A DNA stretch of 64,000 bases from Reticulitermes speratus (Eukaryota > Arthropoda > Insecta > Blattodea > Rhinotermitidae): contig JAJKFL010000026.1 in the NCBI GenBank assembly GCA_021186555.1, positions 8,515,709-8,579,708 on the forward strand, given 5' to 3'. Of the stretch, positions 43,546 to 54,705 are shown piece by piece. The notes beneath the pieces are model-generated. The model was not told where the DNA came from, searched no databases, and worked only from the letters and a program-made list of their open reading frames with translations. The position numbers and the translations under genes are program-made. Each line of letters begins with the position of its first letter. The first letter of the stretch is position 1.

Positions 43546-44057
43546 AACCGCTGCTAGAACCTCAAATATCGGAGTTTTATTATCAAATTATATTTAAAAT
43601 GCAGAGATTAATGTATTATTTATTGAGGTTTGGTGTATGGAATGTTTTTTTAGGAAACGGGGAAACATAAAGCGCTTTTGCAGGCAAAGACATATGGCAG
43701 TGTGGTATGTGATCGTTGGAATATAATATACTAAGACCTCCCGCCCGTGTATCCACTCTCAGTACTAGGATTTAAACCCATCTTGTAATTATATCAGAGT
43801 GAGAGCTATAATTGACACGCATAAAGTGTAGTTATTAGTTGGAATATAATATTTTAGTTATCCTTTGTTAAATGGAGAGTTGCGGAATATTCTTCTTTGA
43901 GTTGACTGCTTACTGAATAGCGTCGCGACGCTGGCGCAGTAGTTCTGGCGTCGGATCGATGTAGGCAGCGACCCAAGCAATCGCTTAGGGACCGCCCTCT
44001 TTCTTCGCCCGTCTGACACTTATAAATGGCGGCGCTGTAAATGTCTTTACAGGGATA
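43546..44057. other. No gene recognised
   Basis: AT-rich sequence leading into the 51-bp array. Confidence 0.45.
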
Positions 44058-45210
44058 CCAGTGGACATGCACATATGGTATACTAGGGGGCATGCACGAT
44101 AAGATATATCGTGGACATGCACATATGGTATACTAGGGGGCATGCACGATAAGATATATCTGTGGACATGCACATATGGTATACTAGGGGGCATGCACGA
44201 TAAGATATATCAGTGGACATGCACATATGATATACTAGGTGGCATGCACGATAATATATATCAGTGGACATGCAGATATGGTATACTAGGGGCATGCACG
44301 ATAAGATATATCAGTGGACGTGCACATATGGTATACTAGGGGGCATGCACGATAAGATATATCAGTGGACATGCACATATGGTATACTAGGGCATGTCAC
44401 GATAAGGATATACAGTGGACATGCACATATGGTATACTAGGTGGCATGCACGATAAATATATCAGTGGACATGCAGATATGGTATACTAGGGGCAATGCA
44501 CGATAAGATATATCGTGGACATGCACATATGGTATACTAGGGGGCATGCACGATAAGATATATCAGTGGACATGCACATATGGTATACTAGGGGAATGAC
44601 GATAAGGATACACAGTGGCATGCACATATGGTATACTAGGGGCATGCACGATAAGATATATCAGTGGCATGCACATATGGTATACTAGGGGGCATGCACG
44701 ATAAGATATATCATGTGACATGCACATATGGTATACTAGGGAGAATGTACGATAAGATATATCAGTGGCATGCACATAAGGTATACTAGGGGGCATGCAC
44801 GATAAGATATATCAGTGGACTGCACATAATGGTATACTAGGGGGCATGCACGATAAGATATATCTGTGGACATGCAGATATGGTATGCTAGAGGGGCATG
44901 CACGATAAGATATCTGATGACATGCACAATGGTATACTAGGGGCATGCACGATAAGATATATCAGTGGACATCCACATATGGTATACTAGGGGGCATGCA
45001 CGATAAGATATATCAGTGGACATGCAGATATGGTATACTAGGGGGCATGTACGATAAGATATATCATTGGACATGCACATATGGTATACTAGGGAGAATG
45101 TACGATAAGTTATACCAGTGGGCGTTCGCATAAGGTATAGGCTACCAATGGACATGCGCATAAGATATACCAGTGGACGTGCACAGTAATGTACACCAGT
45201 AGGCATATAC
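44058..45210 (+). repeat. 51-bp minisatellite, about 22 units
   Basis: Unit: CAGTGGACATGCACATATGG, TATACTAGGGGGCATGCACG, ATAAGATATAT. It contains the palindromes CATATG, GTATAC and GCATGC. With a period of 17 codons it gives repetitive chance frames on both strands. Units decay from about 45100 onwards. Confidence 0.95.
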
Positions 45211-45835
45211 CAAATTTAAGTGGGAAGTTTTATCACTGCTGTGATAGTTATCGTGGGGTTTCTTCTCTGTCGAGAATGTGGCCCTGATCTTCTGTTGTGT
45301 TGTGCCTTGTTCTTTGTCCAGTAAGACTTACAAGCAACAAACCATAAAAATGGAGGGCATTTTCGCAATGAATTTTTGTCCCTAGACTTAACTAATCGCA
45401 ACTAGATGTTATTCTGAGCTAGAGAAGCAGGCCACATTCTGACGTCATGTTCTTTTAAGAGCCATTTTAACAACAAATAGTATAAATATTTCTCCCCCCC
45501 TAAAAAAAATTATATTCAGCCAATATCAAATAATATTAAAGTATTAGACTGTAAAATTAATTAAATTTCGGAAGTAGAGTTGTGGGGTCTATATTAGACC
45601 TATATATACGAGAATATATATATCGTAGAACCTTAAATAATCAAGACACAAATACAATTAACAGTAAGTACTTTCTCTTTCTTCATTACCATTCACAATG
45701 CTTTTTTATTTGTAGATTCAAACAGCTCTGTCTCTGTAAACATTCAGAATTAGACACATGTTCTTATGAAAATTTTTTCTTACAATGACCGATACTATCA
45801 CCTCCAAAAATATTTTCCTTTCCTCCCGAATCACC

Positions 45836-45838
<3 letters not shown>
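45211..45838. other. No gene recognised
   Basis: Small frames and AT-rich sequence. Confidence 0.45.

Positions 45839-45872
<34 letters not shown>
45839..45872 (+). repeat. (AT)n microsatellite
   Basis: About 17 AT units next to a SINE. Confidence 0.95.
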
Positions 45873-45878
<6 letters not shown>

Positions 45879-45889
45879 TTATTTTTTAG

Positions 45890-46125
45890 TCCTGGGTCGA
45901 TTTGCGGCAGCGGCTAGTGATTTCTCTGTTCTCAAAAACGTTCAGACCGGCTCTGGGGCCCACTCGGCCTGCTATTAAATGGATACCGATGGCTCTTTCC
46001 CGGGGGGTAAAGCAGCCGAGTCGTGAAGCTGTCCACTTACTTCCATCTAGTGCCGTGGCTGAGAAAGGTTGGAGCTCTACCTCTGCTCCCCTGTACGCCT
46101 TCATGTCCTACACAGGGCCAACTAG
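45890..46125 (+). mobile_element. SINE family A copy, head truncated
   Basis: TCGATTTGCGGCAGCGGC, ACCGGCTCTGGGGCCCACTC, GGGGGGTAAAGCAGCCGAG, GCCTTCATGTCCTACACAGG. Confidence 0.75.
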
Positions 46126-48035
46126 TTTATCGACGCCAAATCACCATAGTGATCCATTCTTTTTACATCTATAATGGGGGCCCACTTCGGAGCTCCACCT
46201 TCGAACTGTAAGATTTGCGATGTCTGCTTTTCTGTTGTAGCGATTACATATCAGAGATTATTGTCATTACTTGGGTCCATGTAAGAGTTAATTACGTGAT
46301 GTAAATGGGATTTGTGTGTTGCTGACGTATTATTTCCAGAATGCAGGGAAGCCTCACAACTACTGCATTATTACAAAGCAGTAAGTGCGTATTAGGTGAA
46401 ATTATATATGCATATTAAGTAAACTGGCAGCAATTTCTGATAATATACGATAATTACTGACTTCACAACGTCATTAGAAACCGGTTTATTCGTATATGTG
46501 GTAATGACCTTCAGAATTGTGTCAAGAGTCACGAGCCCCGTGTCAATTGTGATATTATCTAATGAGTAGTCGAAATTTGGCAACCAAATTGTGATTGTTA
46601 TGATTACGTGATTAGTGTGTGAATAATTACAACTTCATATATTCTAGCACTGTGGACACTATCTTTTTATCACAGCACGCAACATGATATGTATATGCGT
46701 GTACTTTGCAACACTTGTAACGGAGCACAATTGTATTTGCTTTCATTGCGAGGTATTCTCAAGATACAGGGTGATTCGTTTTAAACGCTGGTGTAAATAA
46801 AATCTTACTAGAGATCGAGGTACTTATTCCTATAGTCTGGTTTGATGGCGTTGTTAAGTGAAAAATTTTTTCCTTTTTATTTGAAATTTTTTTGTTTATT
46901 TGTACTTCGAAGTAGATGCAAATTATTTCAATTGTATTTGTTTGAAGATAATGTGATTTTGAGCAATATCTATCCATCGAAATAGTTAGGAGTAAGGTAC
47001 CACGATGTTTCAAGTCGAGATTTACCGCATAAATTCCGTGGCATATATTGTATTATTATACGAATTCTTAAAAAAGGATTTTGCCGTGAAGTTAAATCTT
47101 GATTTCTCCAGTGTTTAAAGTTTTAAGCATTTCTTTTAACTTGGGCTAGGGACTCATATATTTAAAGAAAATGCGTAGCTATTGAGGTGCATGGAAAAGT
47201 GTTCAATGAAATAACATTTATACATGTATTAAGTAGGTAGAAATCTTATAAATTATTGAGACATGGAAACAAACTAGGCTTAGCTGAGACTTAAGATAAT
47301 TATATTGTGTCTTGATAGGAAAACGTGACTATAAATACGAGAAGGAAGCCAAAGTGCCTGCAGATTCTTGTTGGGCTTGTGGCCTATTATTAACGAAAGG
47401 AATTCGGAGTCACAACAAAGGTTCAAATGTACCGACACTAAATAACACAATATTACGAGAATAAACCCACATTACTGTCAGTAATATCATATTTAAGCAT
47501 TAAATTTTATTGTCATTGACACTAATTAATTAATTCAAGTATGATAACAAAGTTTCATTACTACATTTTTATTTGTGAGGTTTCACGCATTAATTACTGC
47601 AGGTACACCGACTACAATGCGTGAAGAATTTCGTGGTTTTACTCAGTAGTGCCTGCTTCTTGGTGATTGCTGGAATTGTACCTTGAATTAGCTCGTGACC
47701 ACACTTTTTCCCAATTCAGTTACACGTATTGCTATTATTAGACTGTGAATAACCCCTGCAGTGGATACAGCGCCTTTAAATTATTTTTTAAACGGAATCC
47801 GTCCCGTTGTGCTATGGCATATTAATATTGGTGTATATATTAATTAGTCTTTAAATTACTTTCCATTAATATTTTCGACTTCTGTGTTAGGTTCAATTTC
47901 TCGTGTTTTTTTTTTCTCCCTGAGAAACTTCATGCAAAATGCTGAGTGAGTTTACAAGATGTGAGGTTTTCGTGGATTGAAGATTCATATTAGGGTCTTC
48001 TATGCTATGATATTGTGTATTCTGATAGATGGGCG
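46126..48035. other. AT-rich stretch without genes
   Basis: The longest stretch here without recognised repeats. TACAGGGTGATTCG at about 46766 looks like one end of a mariner-type element, but no partner end is visible. No protein or RNA recognised. Confidence 0.45.
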
Positions 48036-48086
48036 TGATCGTTTCGGGGGGGGAATCCTGCCCCCTTCTTCAAGGCAGAAAAAATC
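48036..48086 (-). ncRNA. Hammerhead-like remnant (family 2)
   Basis: On the minus strand, CCUUGAAGAAGGGGGC is followed by GGAUUCCCCCCCCGAAAC and GAUCACG. Helix II is G5/C5. The core has U in place of the first C (UUGAAGA). Confidence 0.4.
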
Positions 48087-48419
48087 AGCTGGATACTGCA
48101 AAACATTGTTTTTCACCTACTTAGACATACAGTGTCATAAACCAGAGGACAGCAATATGAAAATATCTGAGAGACAGTAACTTAAAAATAGCCCACGACC
48201 GCTTCCTGCCGTGCCTTTCTTCGTTTATCATTTATAATCATCCCACCCTTTCACTCTATGTAAAGTATGTAGTCGATGAAGCGTCGTTAAATACACGATA
48301 TGCAGACAGGCTCATTTCTTGAGACTACCAAACCTACATATGACTGTATGAGCTTCACCAGTGTTAGAGATGTGTGTGGTTTGTAGTCTACGGTGATATG
48401 TTGGGTTGCAGTCAGTATT

Positions 48420-48461
48420 GGGGCCGGGGGGGGGGGGGGGGGTGGTGGAGGTGGAGGTGGC
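48420..48461 (+). repeat. G-rich tract
   Basis: A run of about 18 G followed by TGGTGGAGGTGGAGGTGG. It has G-quadruplex potential. The proline-rich frames on the other strand are artefacts. Confidence 0.9.
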
Positions 48462-48973
48462 GTGTGCTCGACAGCGACAATCCTCTGGAAATCCGGTGAT
48501 AATGATGGCCACAAGGCGAGCAGCGCTAACGACGGTACATAATCTGACTGACCCGAACGTAACAAACATGAGGTCATTATACAAGGCAAACCAGATCTGA
48601 CCTAACCTTACACTGCTGTCAGCTGCAGCGGGTGGCTGAGCAAAACGTCGCCTTTGTTAACACTAAACCTTACAAAACACATATATTTACTTCAGCTCTT
48701 GCCATTGTTAATTTTTTAACAAAGCAAGCAAATAATTTGTTTTTTATTTTTTTTTTCTGCTTCTCCTTGTTAACTGACGTTTTCAGCAACAGCAAATCCC
48801 GGTACTGAAACTTACGGTAAGCGGAAATGCGATTACAACTAGCAGTTCTAACAGAACCATGTTTTGTATTTTCTCAACGACGACGCATGCGCGAAAGGTA
48901 AGTTTTGGAACATCATTACAGCGTTGCGTGATGTCAGGCTTCCGCTGCTATGTAGATAAGATCTGCCCTCTTC
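48462..48973. other. No gene recognised
   Basis: Mixed sequence before the fold-back element. Small frames only. Confidence 0.4.
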
Positions 48974-49185
48974 TGGGATATTGCGCAGCGTTGAGTGGTA
49001 GTTATGTGCCGACGTTTTGGGACACCCTATCTGCCCATCTTCAAGGGTCAAGAAACACTGTACCGACGTTTCGGGACAACATTCGGCCCCATCTTCAAGA
49101 AGTCCTTGGACTTCTTGAAGATGGGGCCGATAGGTTGTCCTGAAACGTCGGTACAGGGCTACTACTCAACTCTAAGTAATATCCC
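48974..49185. mobile_element. Fold-back family 2 element with a 48-bp perfect-type hairpin
   Basis: TGGGATATTGCGCAGCG at the left mirrors the decayed AGTAATATCCC at the right. In the middle, 49058-49105 and 49108-49156 are near-exact inverted arms carrying CCGACGTTTCGGGACAAC. A further single arm lies at 48990-49050, so the left half appears duplicated. Confidence 0.8.
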
Positions 49186-49540
49186 AGATGATCGTATATC
49201 TCATTACGGCATTGATTTTACCCGCTTCTTTTTTCTGGAGGGAGTAAGGTAGTGATAAACGAGATTCAAAAACATGCAGCCGGTTGCAATGAAATAATTA
49301 GAGCTTTTATTGGTTGGAGAAAGGAATATATTATTTTTTGTGTTTATTTATTTTGGTTTTAGTGCGGCACATTTCTAGCCACGAGGTAGACTTCGCCACT
49401 GATTTCTAGAAATTCAACAAATAAACTAACACAAACTGTAGTTTTGATTTTTTTATAATATATGCACCGTGCATCTTGTCATAAACTCATGAACACCAAC
49501 ACAAGCACATAGTAAATACATATACAGCGTGTATTAGATA

Positions 49541-49585
49541 TCCCTACATATGTTTCGACAAATATTTGTCATCATCAGGGGGTTC
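49541..49585 (-). ncRNA. Hammerhead-like ribozyme motif
   Basis: On the minus strand, CCCC precedes CUGAUGA. Then come an extra U, helix II GACAAA/UUUGUC with a UA loop, GAAA, the palindrome ACAUAUGU, UA, and GGGA. Stem I is three pairs. Confidence 0.65.
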
Positions 49586-49740
49586 AAGCAGAGGTGTACA
49601 TCTACATGTTAAAATATCACACATTAGAAAATCAAAGCATACAAGTTCATAATCGACTACGAAATTTTGTGTTTTGAGCTTCTAATGTGTGATATTTTCA
49701 ACATATAAATGGATAAGAGGTCCTTGTACAGTTTTGCTTG

Positions 49741-49784
49741 AACCCCTGATGATAACAAAGATTTGTCGAAACATATCTAGGGGT
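49741..49784 (+). ncRNA. Hammerhead-like ribozyme motif, mutated
   Basis: AACCC, CUGAUGA (49746-49752), UA, helix II ACAAA/UUUGU, CGAAAC, AUAUCUA, GGGGU. The stem III palindrome is broken by one change. Confidence 0.55.
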
Positions 49785-50234
49785 GCCTAACACATGCTGT
49801 ATATGTATTTACTATGTGCATTTATTGGTGTTAATAAGTTTGTAATTTTGATTGTTGTAGGTCTGTTTTGTGCGCGTGAATCTTGGTCTCTTCTCAAAAT
49901 GTAACAAAATCGATTCATGGAGCTTCAGATCAGAGCGCTGAGGAATGTTTGTGGACGTAAAAGAGAGAATCTGAGAAAATGTTATAGATTATGGCATTAT
50001 GTGAAGCACCATAATTGTGCTTTGCTTCAGCCAGGGACCTATTTTTAAGGAAATAACTGTAAAAGGAATGAAACTCTGGGAGATGTTGCAGACGTGGCTG
50101 AGTTATGAACATGTGTAATGAAAAATTTTTCATCAATGATGAAAATGCCATCAGCGTGAAATTTTAAACCTGACATTAATAACCTAACGCAAGTAAATAT
50201 GCCAAATTTCTGGAAAATATTATGATGAGGTGAG

Positions 50235-50544
50235 ATGATTGAAGGGTAAAGTAAAGTTCTCCCTAGACAGGCCACGAAGGCCCAGAAGGGGAGTAGAGGT
50301 ATAGCTCTACTCTTTCTTTAACCTCGGCGCTAGATGAGGGTGGGTGGTCAACTCCACGCCCCGGCCGCTTTATCCCCGGGAAAGAGACCCGATACCCATT
50401 GTACTGGAGGCTGGGTAGGCCCCAGGGCCGGTCTGGACGGGTGCGAAAAGTCTCGCCCCCACCGGGATTCGATCCTCGGACCGTCCAGCTCGTAGCCAGT
50501 CGCTATACCGACTGAGCTATCCCGGCCCACATGATTGAAGGGTA
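50235..50544 (-). mobile_element. SINE family A, full-length young copy with 14-bp target duplication
   Basis: ATGATTGAAGGGTA at 50235-50248 and 50531-50544 flanks the element. In plus view it has GTAAAG-type tail sequence, CACGCCCCGGCCGCTTTATCC, a reversed B box and GACTGAGCTATCCCGGCCC. It is close to the copy at 39719. Confidence 0.92.
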
Positions 50545-50661
50545 CCTGGTTGAATAGTCTAATTTAGATTTCTTTTTAGAATTGAATTTGTATAAAAAAG
50601 ATTATTGTATTTAATGTGCTTATGATATTGTGGTATTATACATTTCTAATTATTTGTAATA

Positions 50662-50830
50662 CAGTCGAACTCTGTTATAACGTCATGAAAGAGACTGAAT
50701 ATTTTGTGTCGTTATAACCGAGGAGTGTAATGTTATGGTTAACAGTGAGGAATTAATTGGTACCACAGAATATCTGACTGTATAAGCGAGGTGTCGTATA
50801 AACCGATGTCGTTATAAACGGGTTCTACTG
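50662..50830. mobile_element. pogo/Tigger-like MITE, 169 bp
   Basis: The ends CAGTCGAACTCTGTTATAACG and the reverse complement of CGTTATAAACGGGTTCTACTG form about 20-bp inverted repeats. TA flanks both sides (50660-50661 and 50831-50832). There is no coding capacity. Confidence 0.8.
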
Positions 50831-51279
50831 TATTTTGCAACCCAACCTCAAATCTCTTAGCCTACTGGGGCTCGCACGTATCAAATGATGTCACGTGCCT
50901 GCTAGAAGACATAAGTGCCACACCATTGTTTCCTGCAAGCAGAGGCGCCACTGAGACTTTGCATCTTACATCAGTAATTAATCAGAGACTGCATGTATAA
51001 TACAAACGGCTGTATTCGCTGGCGTGTGGCTTTTGTCTCCTGATATGCAATGTAACGTCTGGGTGGCTAATGAACTTCGGTATTTACTGTGCAATTAGTT
51101 GTTGTTTATGGCAACAACAGTTGTGCTGCAGGCAGTCGGGTTCAGAAGGCGGTGACAAGAATTCTTGCGCAGTTAGGCGTAAATATAAACACTGCATTCA
51201 ATCGTGCGCTGAAATAATATGAATTATGTTAAAGAAAGGAAGAAAATTATAAATTACTTTTGTTTCTGATTTTGTTTCT

Positions 51280-51382
51280 CACCTCCATCCGGTGCCCAGG
51301 CAAAGATTGACTGGATCTATACCCTAATCCCCTCTTTACGCTTTCGTGGCCTGTCTGGGGACAAGTTTTGCCTTTACGCCCT
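51280..51382 (+). mobile_element. SINE family A 3' fragment
   Basis: CTCACCTCCATCCGGTGCCC, GACTGGATCTATACCC, TCGTGGCCTGTCTGGGG, TTTTGCCTTTACGCC. Confidence 0.65.
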
Positions 51383-51937
51383 TTATACTAATCTTTGTTT
51401 TTTTACGATAATACCAATTTATCAAAAACAATATTATCACTTTTTACAAGTAAATATATTATCACTTTTTACAAGTAACTGTGAATATTACTATGCAAAC
51501 TTTTTTATGCCATGCGCGCAGTATGAACACACATGTGAGACACTGTTGTGATTACGAAAGAAAGTAGTTCGTCCCAGACACCCTTGTGTTGATAAGTGAT
51601 TGTCCCAGACAACCCTGAGGAGTGTTTTGTACTGTCTGTTGATAAAACGTTGCCAGACATTCTAACACTGATAAGGAAGTGCAACAATTACGTTCAAAGA
51701 CGTATGTCGTGAACAAAATAAAGAGTGCTACTGTAATTAGCGGCGAAATTAACTAGAAACACGTCCTTGAGGTGTTTTGAGTAGACTTTAGAAAGTTGTT
51801 AAAAACAGATTAAGCATTTAAAGTCTAAAATTCGTCAAATACTTATCTATAAATTTCGGTTCTTACCTTATAGCCTAATGCTGCTTGGGGAAGTAGTGTG
51901 TATCCTGAAGAATCGTATGAAATGCTTTTATACACTC
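51383..51937. other. No gene recognised
   Basis: Contains a small direct duplication, TATTATCACTTTTTACAAGTAA (about 51432-51478). Confidence 0.45.
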
Positions 51938-52235
51938 TGAGGAAGGCACTGCGCTACAAGCCGGAACGTTGCGGGTTCGATTCCCGATGGTGTCACTGGA
52001 ATTTTTCATTGACATAATCCTTTTGGTCGCACTATGGCCCTGGGGTCGACTCAGCCTCTAACAGAAATGAGTATCAGGAATATTTCCTGGGGATAAAGGC
52101 GGCCAGTGCGTAGGGCTGACAACCTTTCCACCTTCATGTGCCGATTGTCTAGAAATCTGGTAGCCTCAACCTCGTGGAACCCTAAGGGTCTGTTCAGGCC
52201 TGTAATTGGATTGCTTTACCTTTACCTTACACTGA
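51938..52235 (+). mobile_element. SINE family B copy, 5'-truncated
   Basis: Starts within the tRNA-like head (AGGCACTGCGCTACAAGCC), followed by the B box GGGTTCGATTCCC. It ends TTGCTTTACCTTTACC. Close to the copy at 13530. Confidence 0.85.
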
Positions 52236-52439
52236 GGAAAATTTATGAACCTTTAAATTTTGAAGGTGTGGTAAATATAACAACCAATGTTCCTTATAAA
52301 GAGTTACTTTGGAGTGTTCTTTTTTCCTTTCCATTCAGAATATTTTTTTTTCGTTCCGCCTCCTATTATCTAAAAACCCGAAAATTAAGTATTCGAAAAT
52401 TTTTCTTATCCTTTTATTTAGTGTGACTATGAAACTCTG

Positions 52440-52530
52440 AAATTGAAAGAGGAAGCACTAGATCACACCCTGTGGAGAACTCGCTTTGGAAGAGGCTACG
52501 GACCTGTCGTAAGACAGTCTACAGAATGAA
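52440..52530 (+). pseudogene. LINE family B 3' terminal fragment
   Basis: LKEEALDHTLWRTRFGRGYG and VVRQSTE, then the stop. Only the last 30 codons remain. Confidence 0.75.
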
Positions 52531-52984
52531 TGTATGAAACTCTTGTCTTTTTGTAACTTCTAGACTCTACCCCTTGCCAAATGTTACTGCTAGGCCTAAG
52601 AGAATGAGATGAGCAGGCTTAGGATGCGTGGGACCATGAGGAATTTCAAAATCATTATCGGAACAACTGACGGGAATTCTAGGTATAAACGCGAAGATAG
52701 TATTAAAATTTATATCAGAGCAATTGATATGAGTGTGTTATCCGGATTGATGTAGCTCAGGATAGGTTTCAGTGGTGACTTTTAAAATTCTTCTGAAGCT
52801 TGGGTTGCCGTAAATGGCGCAGACTTTTTTCGAACAGATGGGCAACCAGAAGCCGACGCTGCACCATGGAGTCAGCTTGTTAGATATCTGTGTGTGTTTA
52901 TTAATAAAAGAGATGACATTTTTGGATATGTCTGGTTTGTACTTCGTGACACAGCGGGGAATATGCCACCTTAAAGTGATAAAT

Positions 52985-53150
52985 AGTCGCTGACGTTTCG
53001 GAGGAACTTGGTGCCTTTTTATCAGGATCAGGCAGTCCAAGAACAGTGAGTTTTCTAAGACTACTTGACTCGGAAGATGGAGGCATTACGATCCTTCGAA
53101 ATATGAGTTAATATTTACCAGTCGACACGGTGTAACATCCTAGAAGAAAT
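52985..53150 (-). repeat. Fold-back family 3 copy
   Basis: GCTGACGTTTCGGAGGAACTT, TATCAGGATCAGGCAGTCC, CCTTCGAAATATGAG, ACCAGTCGACACGGTGTAAC, ATCCTAGAAGA. Two arms in inverted arrangement, both degraded. Confidence 0.5.
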
Positions 53151-53549
53151 CATTTCTCATCAACACCACTGCGAGAAATGCAAATATGGCAAGCTTTGAA
53201 TTCTGCTCGATGCGTTTGGTTTTGGTGTGGTTTAGTCTAATTTGAAACAATTTATTCTTGGACGTTTGACTGTGAAATCCACTACAGTCATGAACACGTG
53301 TAAGTACTGACACAAGAAGGACATGAAGGGCACTAAAGATATTCTTTACTAATTATTGCCACACAAAATACTGCATGCTACCTGTGTAGTAGATAACAGA
53401 GCCCAGGTGTAGGCGTATTTAGTTGCCTGACAAACATTTTTTAAAATTCACTGCCCCTGCGTATGGTTTGCTCAGAGAGAATCGAGGGCATGTTTTTATT
53501 ATAATACAAACAAAACATATCGAAATAATTATGAAGTCAAGGTTGTCCA

Positions 53550-53712
53550 TAGTTCAGGCTGTTAAGTTACTGGCCTGTCACCGTGGAAGCATGGGTTGGA
53601 TCCCCAGTCAATTCGTGTGGTATTTATGGTAGACAAAGTGGCACTGGGAGAGCACTTTATCCAAATAATTTTGTTTTACCACGTCAGTGTCATTCCACCA
53701 ACGCTCATTACT
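53550..53712 (+). mobile_element. SINE family E copy
   Basis: GTTCAGGCTGTTAAGTTACTG, GGGTTGGATCCCCAG (B box), GACAAAGTGGCACTGGGAG, GTCATTCCACCAACGCTC. Confidence 0.65.
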
Positions 53713-53828
53713 CTTAATTATGTATCACCTACGCTATATAACCTTAACAGCTGTTAACGTCTTTCAAGTACACGCTTAAAAACACTTGCTTTCTCAAAGT
53801 CCGTGAGTTTAATGCAGTAGATAGATTC

Positions 53829-54065
53829 ATTCATTCAGTAGACTGTCTTATGACAGGTCCATAACCTCTTCCAAAGCGAGTTCTACACAGAGTGCGATAT
53901 GGTGCTACCTCTTTCAATTTCCAGTATCCTCTCCCTTCCTTAAGGTCATCCAGTAGATGCTGACGTCTTCTTCCTCGTCTTCCCGTACCTGTATCCTTCC
54001 TTCTATCTGTCCTTCAATAACCTGTTCTAGAAGACAATTCCTAAGCAAGATGTGACCAATCCAGT
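53829..54065 (-). pseudogene. 3' end of LINE family B
   Basis: In plus view, an ATTCATTCATTCAGTAGACTG tail is followed by the reversed C-terminus (NWIGHILLRNCLL-like to GRRGRRRQHLLDDLKE-like). It is a 5'-truncated copy in reverse orientation. Confidence 0.75.
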
Positions 54066-54371
54066 TAACTTGTCTTCTGTTTATTGTATGTAGATATTCC
54101 TCTTCTATACTTAGTATAATTAGTATACTTTTTGTCCATGATAACTGAGGAATACTTTAAATGACCATTGAAGTAATAATGTAATAATGTAAATAAATCA
54201 GATACGAGATATGGGCTTTTCTTTTTGAAGATAATCACTTTTTTGGACTTCACGCCATGTGACTGGTATACATTTATACCAGGTTACACGGCATAATGTT
54301 CAAAAGACAATTACCTTCATAGTCACTGTAACGAGAATCTCAAATGTAACTCACTCTCTCTTTCACTGTTA

Positions 54372-54705
54372 AGTAGGAGCCAGGGTAGCTTAGTCGATAT
54401 AGTGACATAGTTACTAGGCTACAAGCTGGATAACTTAGAAGTCGCAGTTCGATTCCCCTCAGAGGCAAAATATACGTATATTCCCCCAAATGTCCGTACC
54501 GACTGTGGGAACCGCCCTGACTCCTATTCTGTGGGTACTGGGGACATTTTTCTCGTATGTAAATCAGCTGATGGCCTGAAGCTGACCACTCATCTCCATG
54601 TAGTACCGAGGTTACGAATGACTGGAAATAAACCTCCACTCCCCTATACGTCTTAATGGCGTTATGTTTAATTAAGCACAGGGACAACTTTACGTGTACT
54701 TGAAG
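54372..54705 (+). mobile_element. SINE family A copy, near full length
   Basis: GAGCCAGGGTAGCTTAGTCG, ACTAGGCTACAAGCTGG, CAGTTCGATTCCCC (B box), AAGCTGACCACTCATCTCC, CACAGGGACAACTTTACG. A short stretch is inserted before the 3' signature. Confidence 0.8.

Larger units (their letters stand above)
49438..49853. mobile_element. Fold-back insertion with 12-bp target duplication
   Basis: GTAGTTTTGATT (49438-49449) and GTAATTTTGATT (49842-49853) differ at one base and flank 392 bp. The end block with GCACCGTGCATCTTGTC lies at the left, so the element is inverted relative to those at 2789 and 9823. The arms are inverted and both carry hammerhead-like motifs. Confidence 0.8.

Noticed and set aside
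43854..45206. Repetitive frames with a 17-residue period
   Set aside because: Artefacts of the 51-bp minisatellite.
48287..48589. Proline-rich minus-strand frame
   Set aside because: Created by the poly-G tract on the plus strand.
50348..50530. Open frame beginning [18 protein letters not shown]
   Set aside because: It lies entirely in a full-length SINE with target duplications. The frame is the tRNA-like head read as protein.
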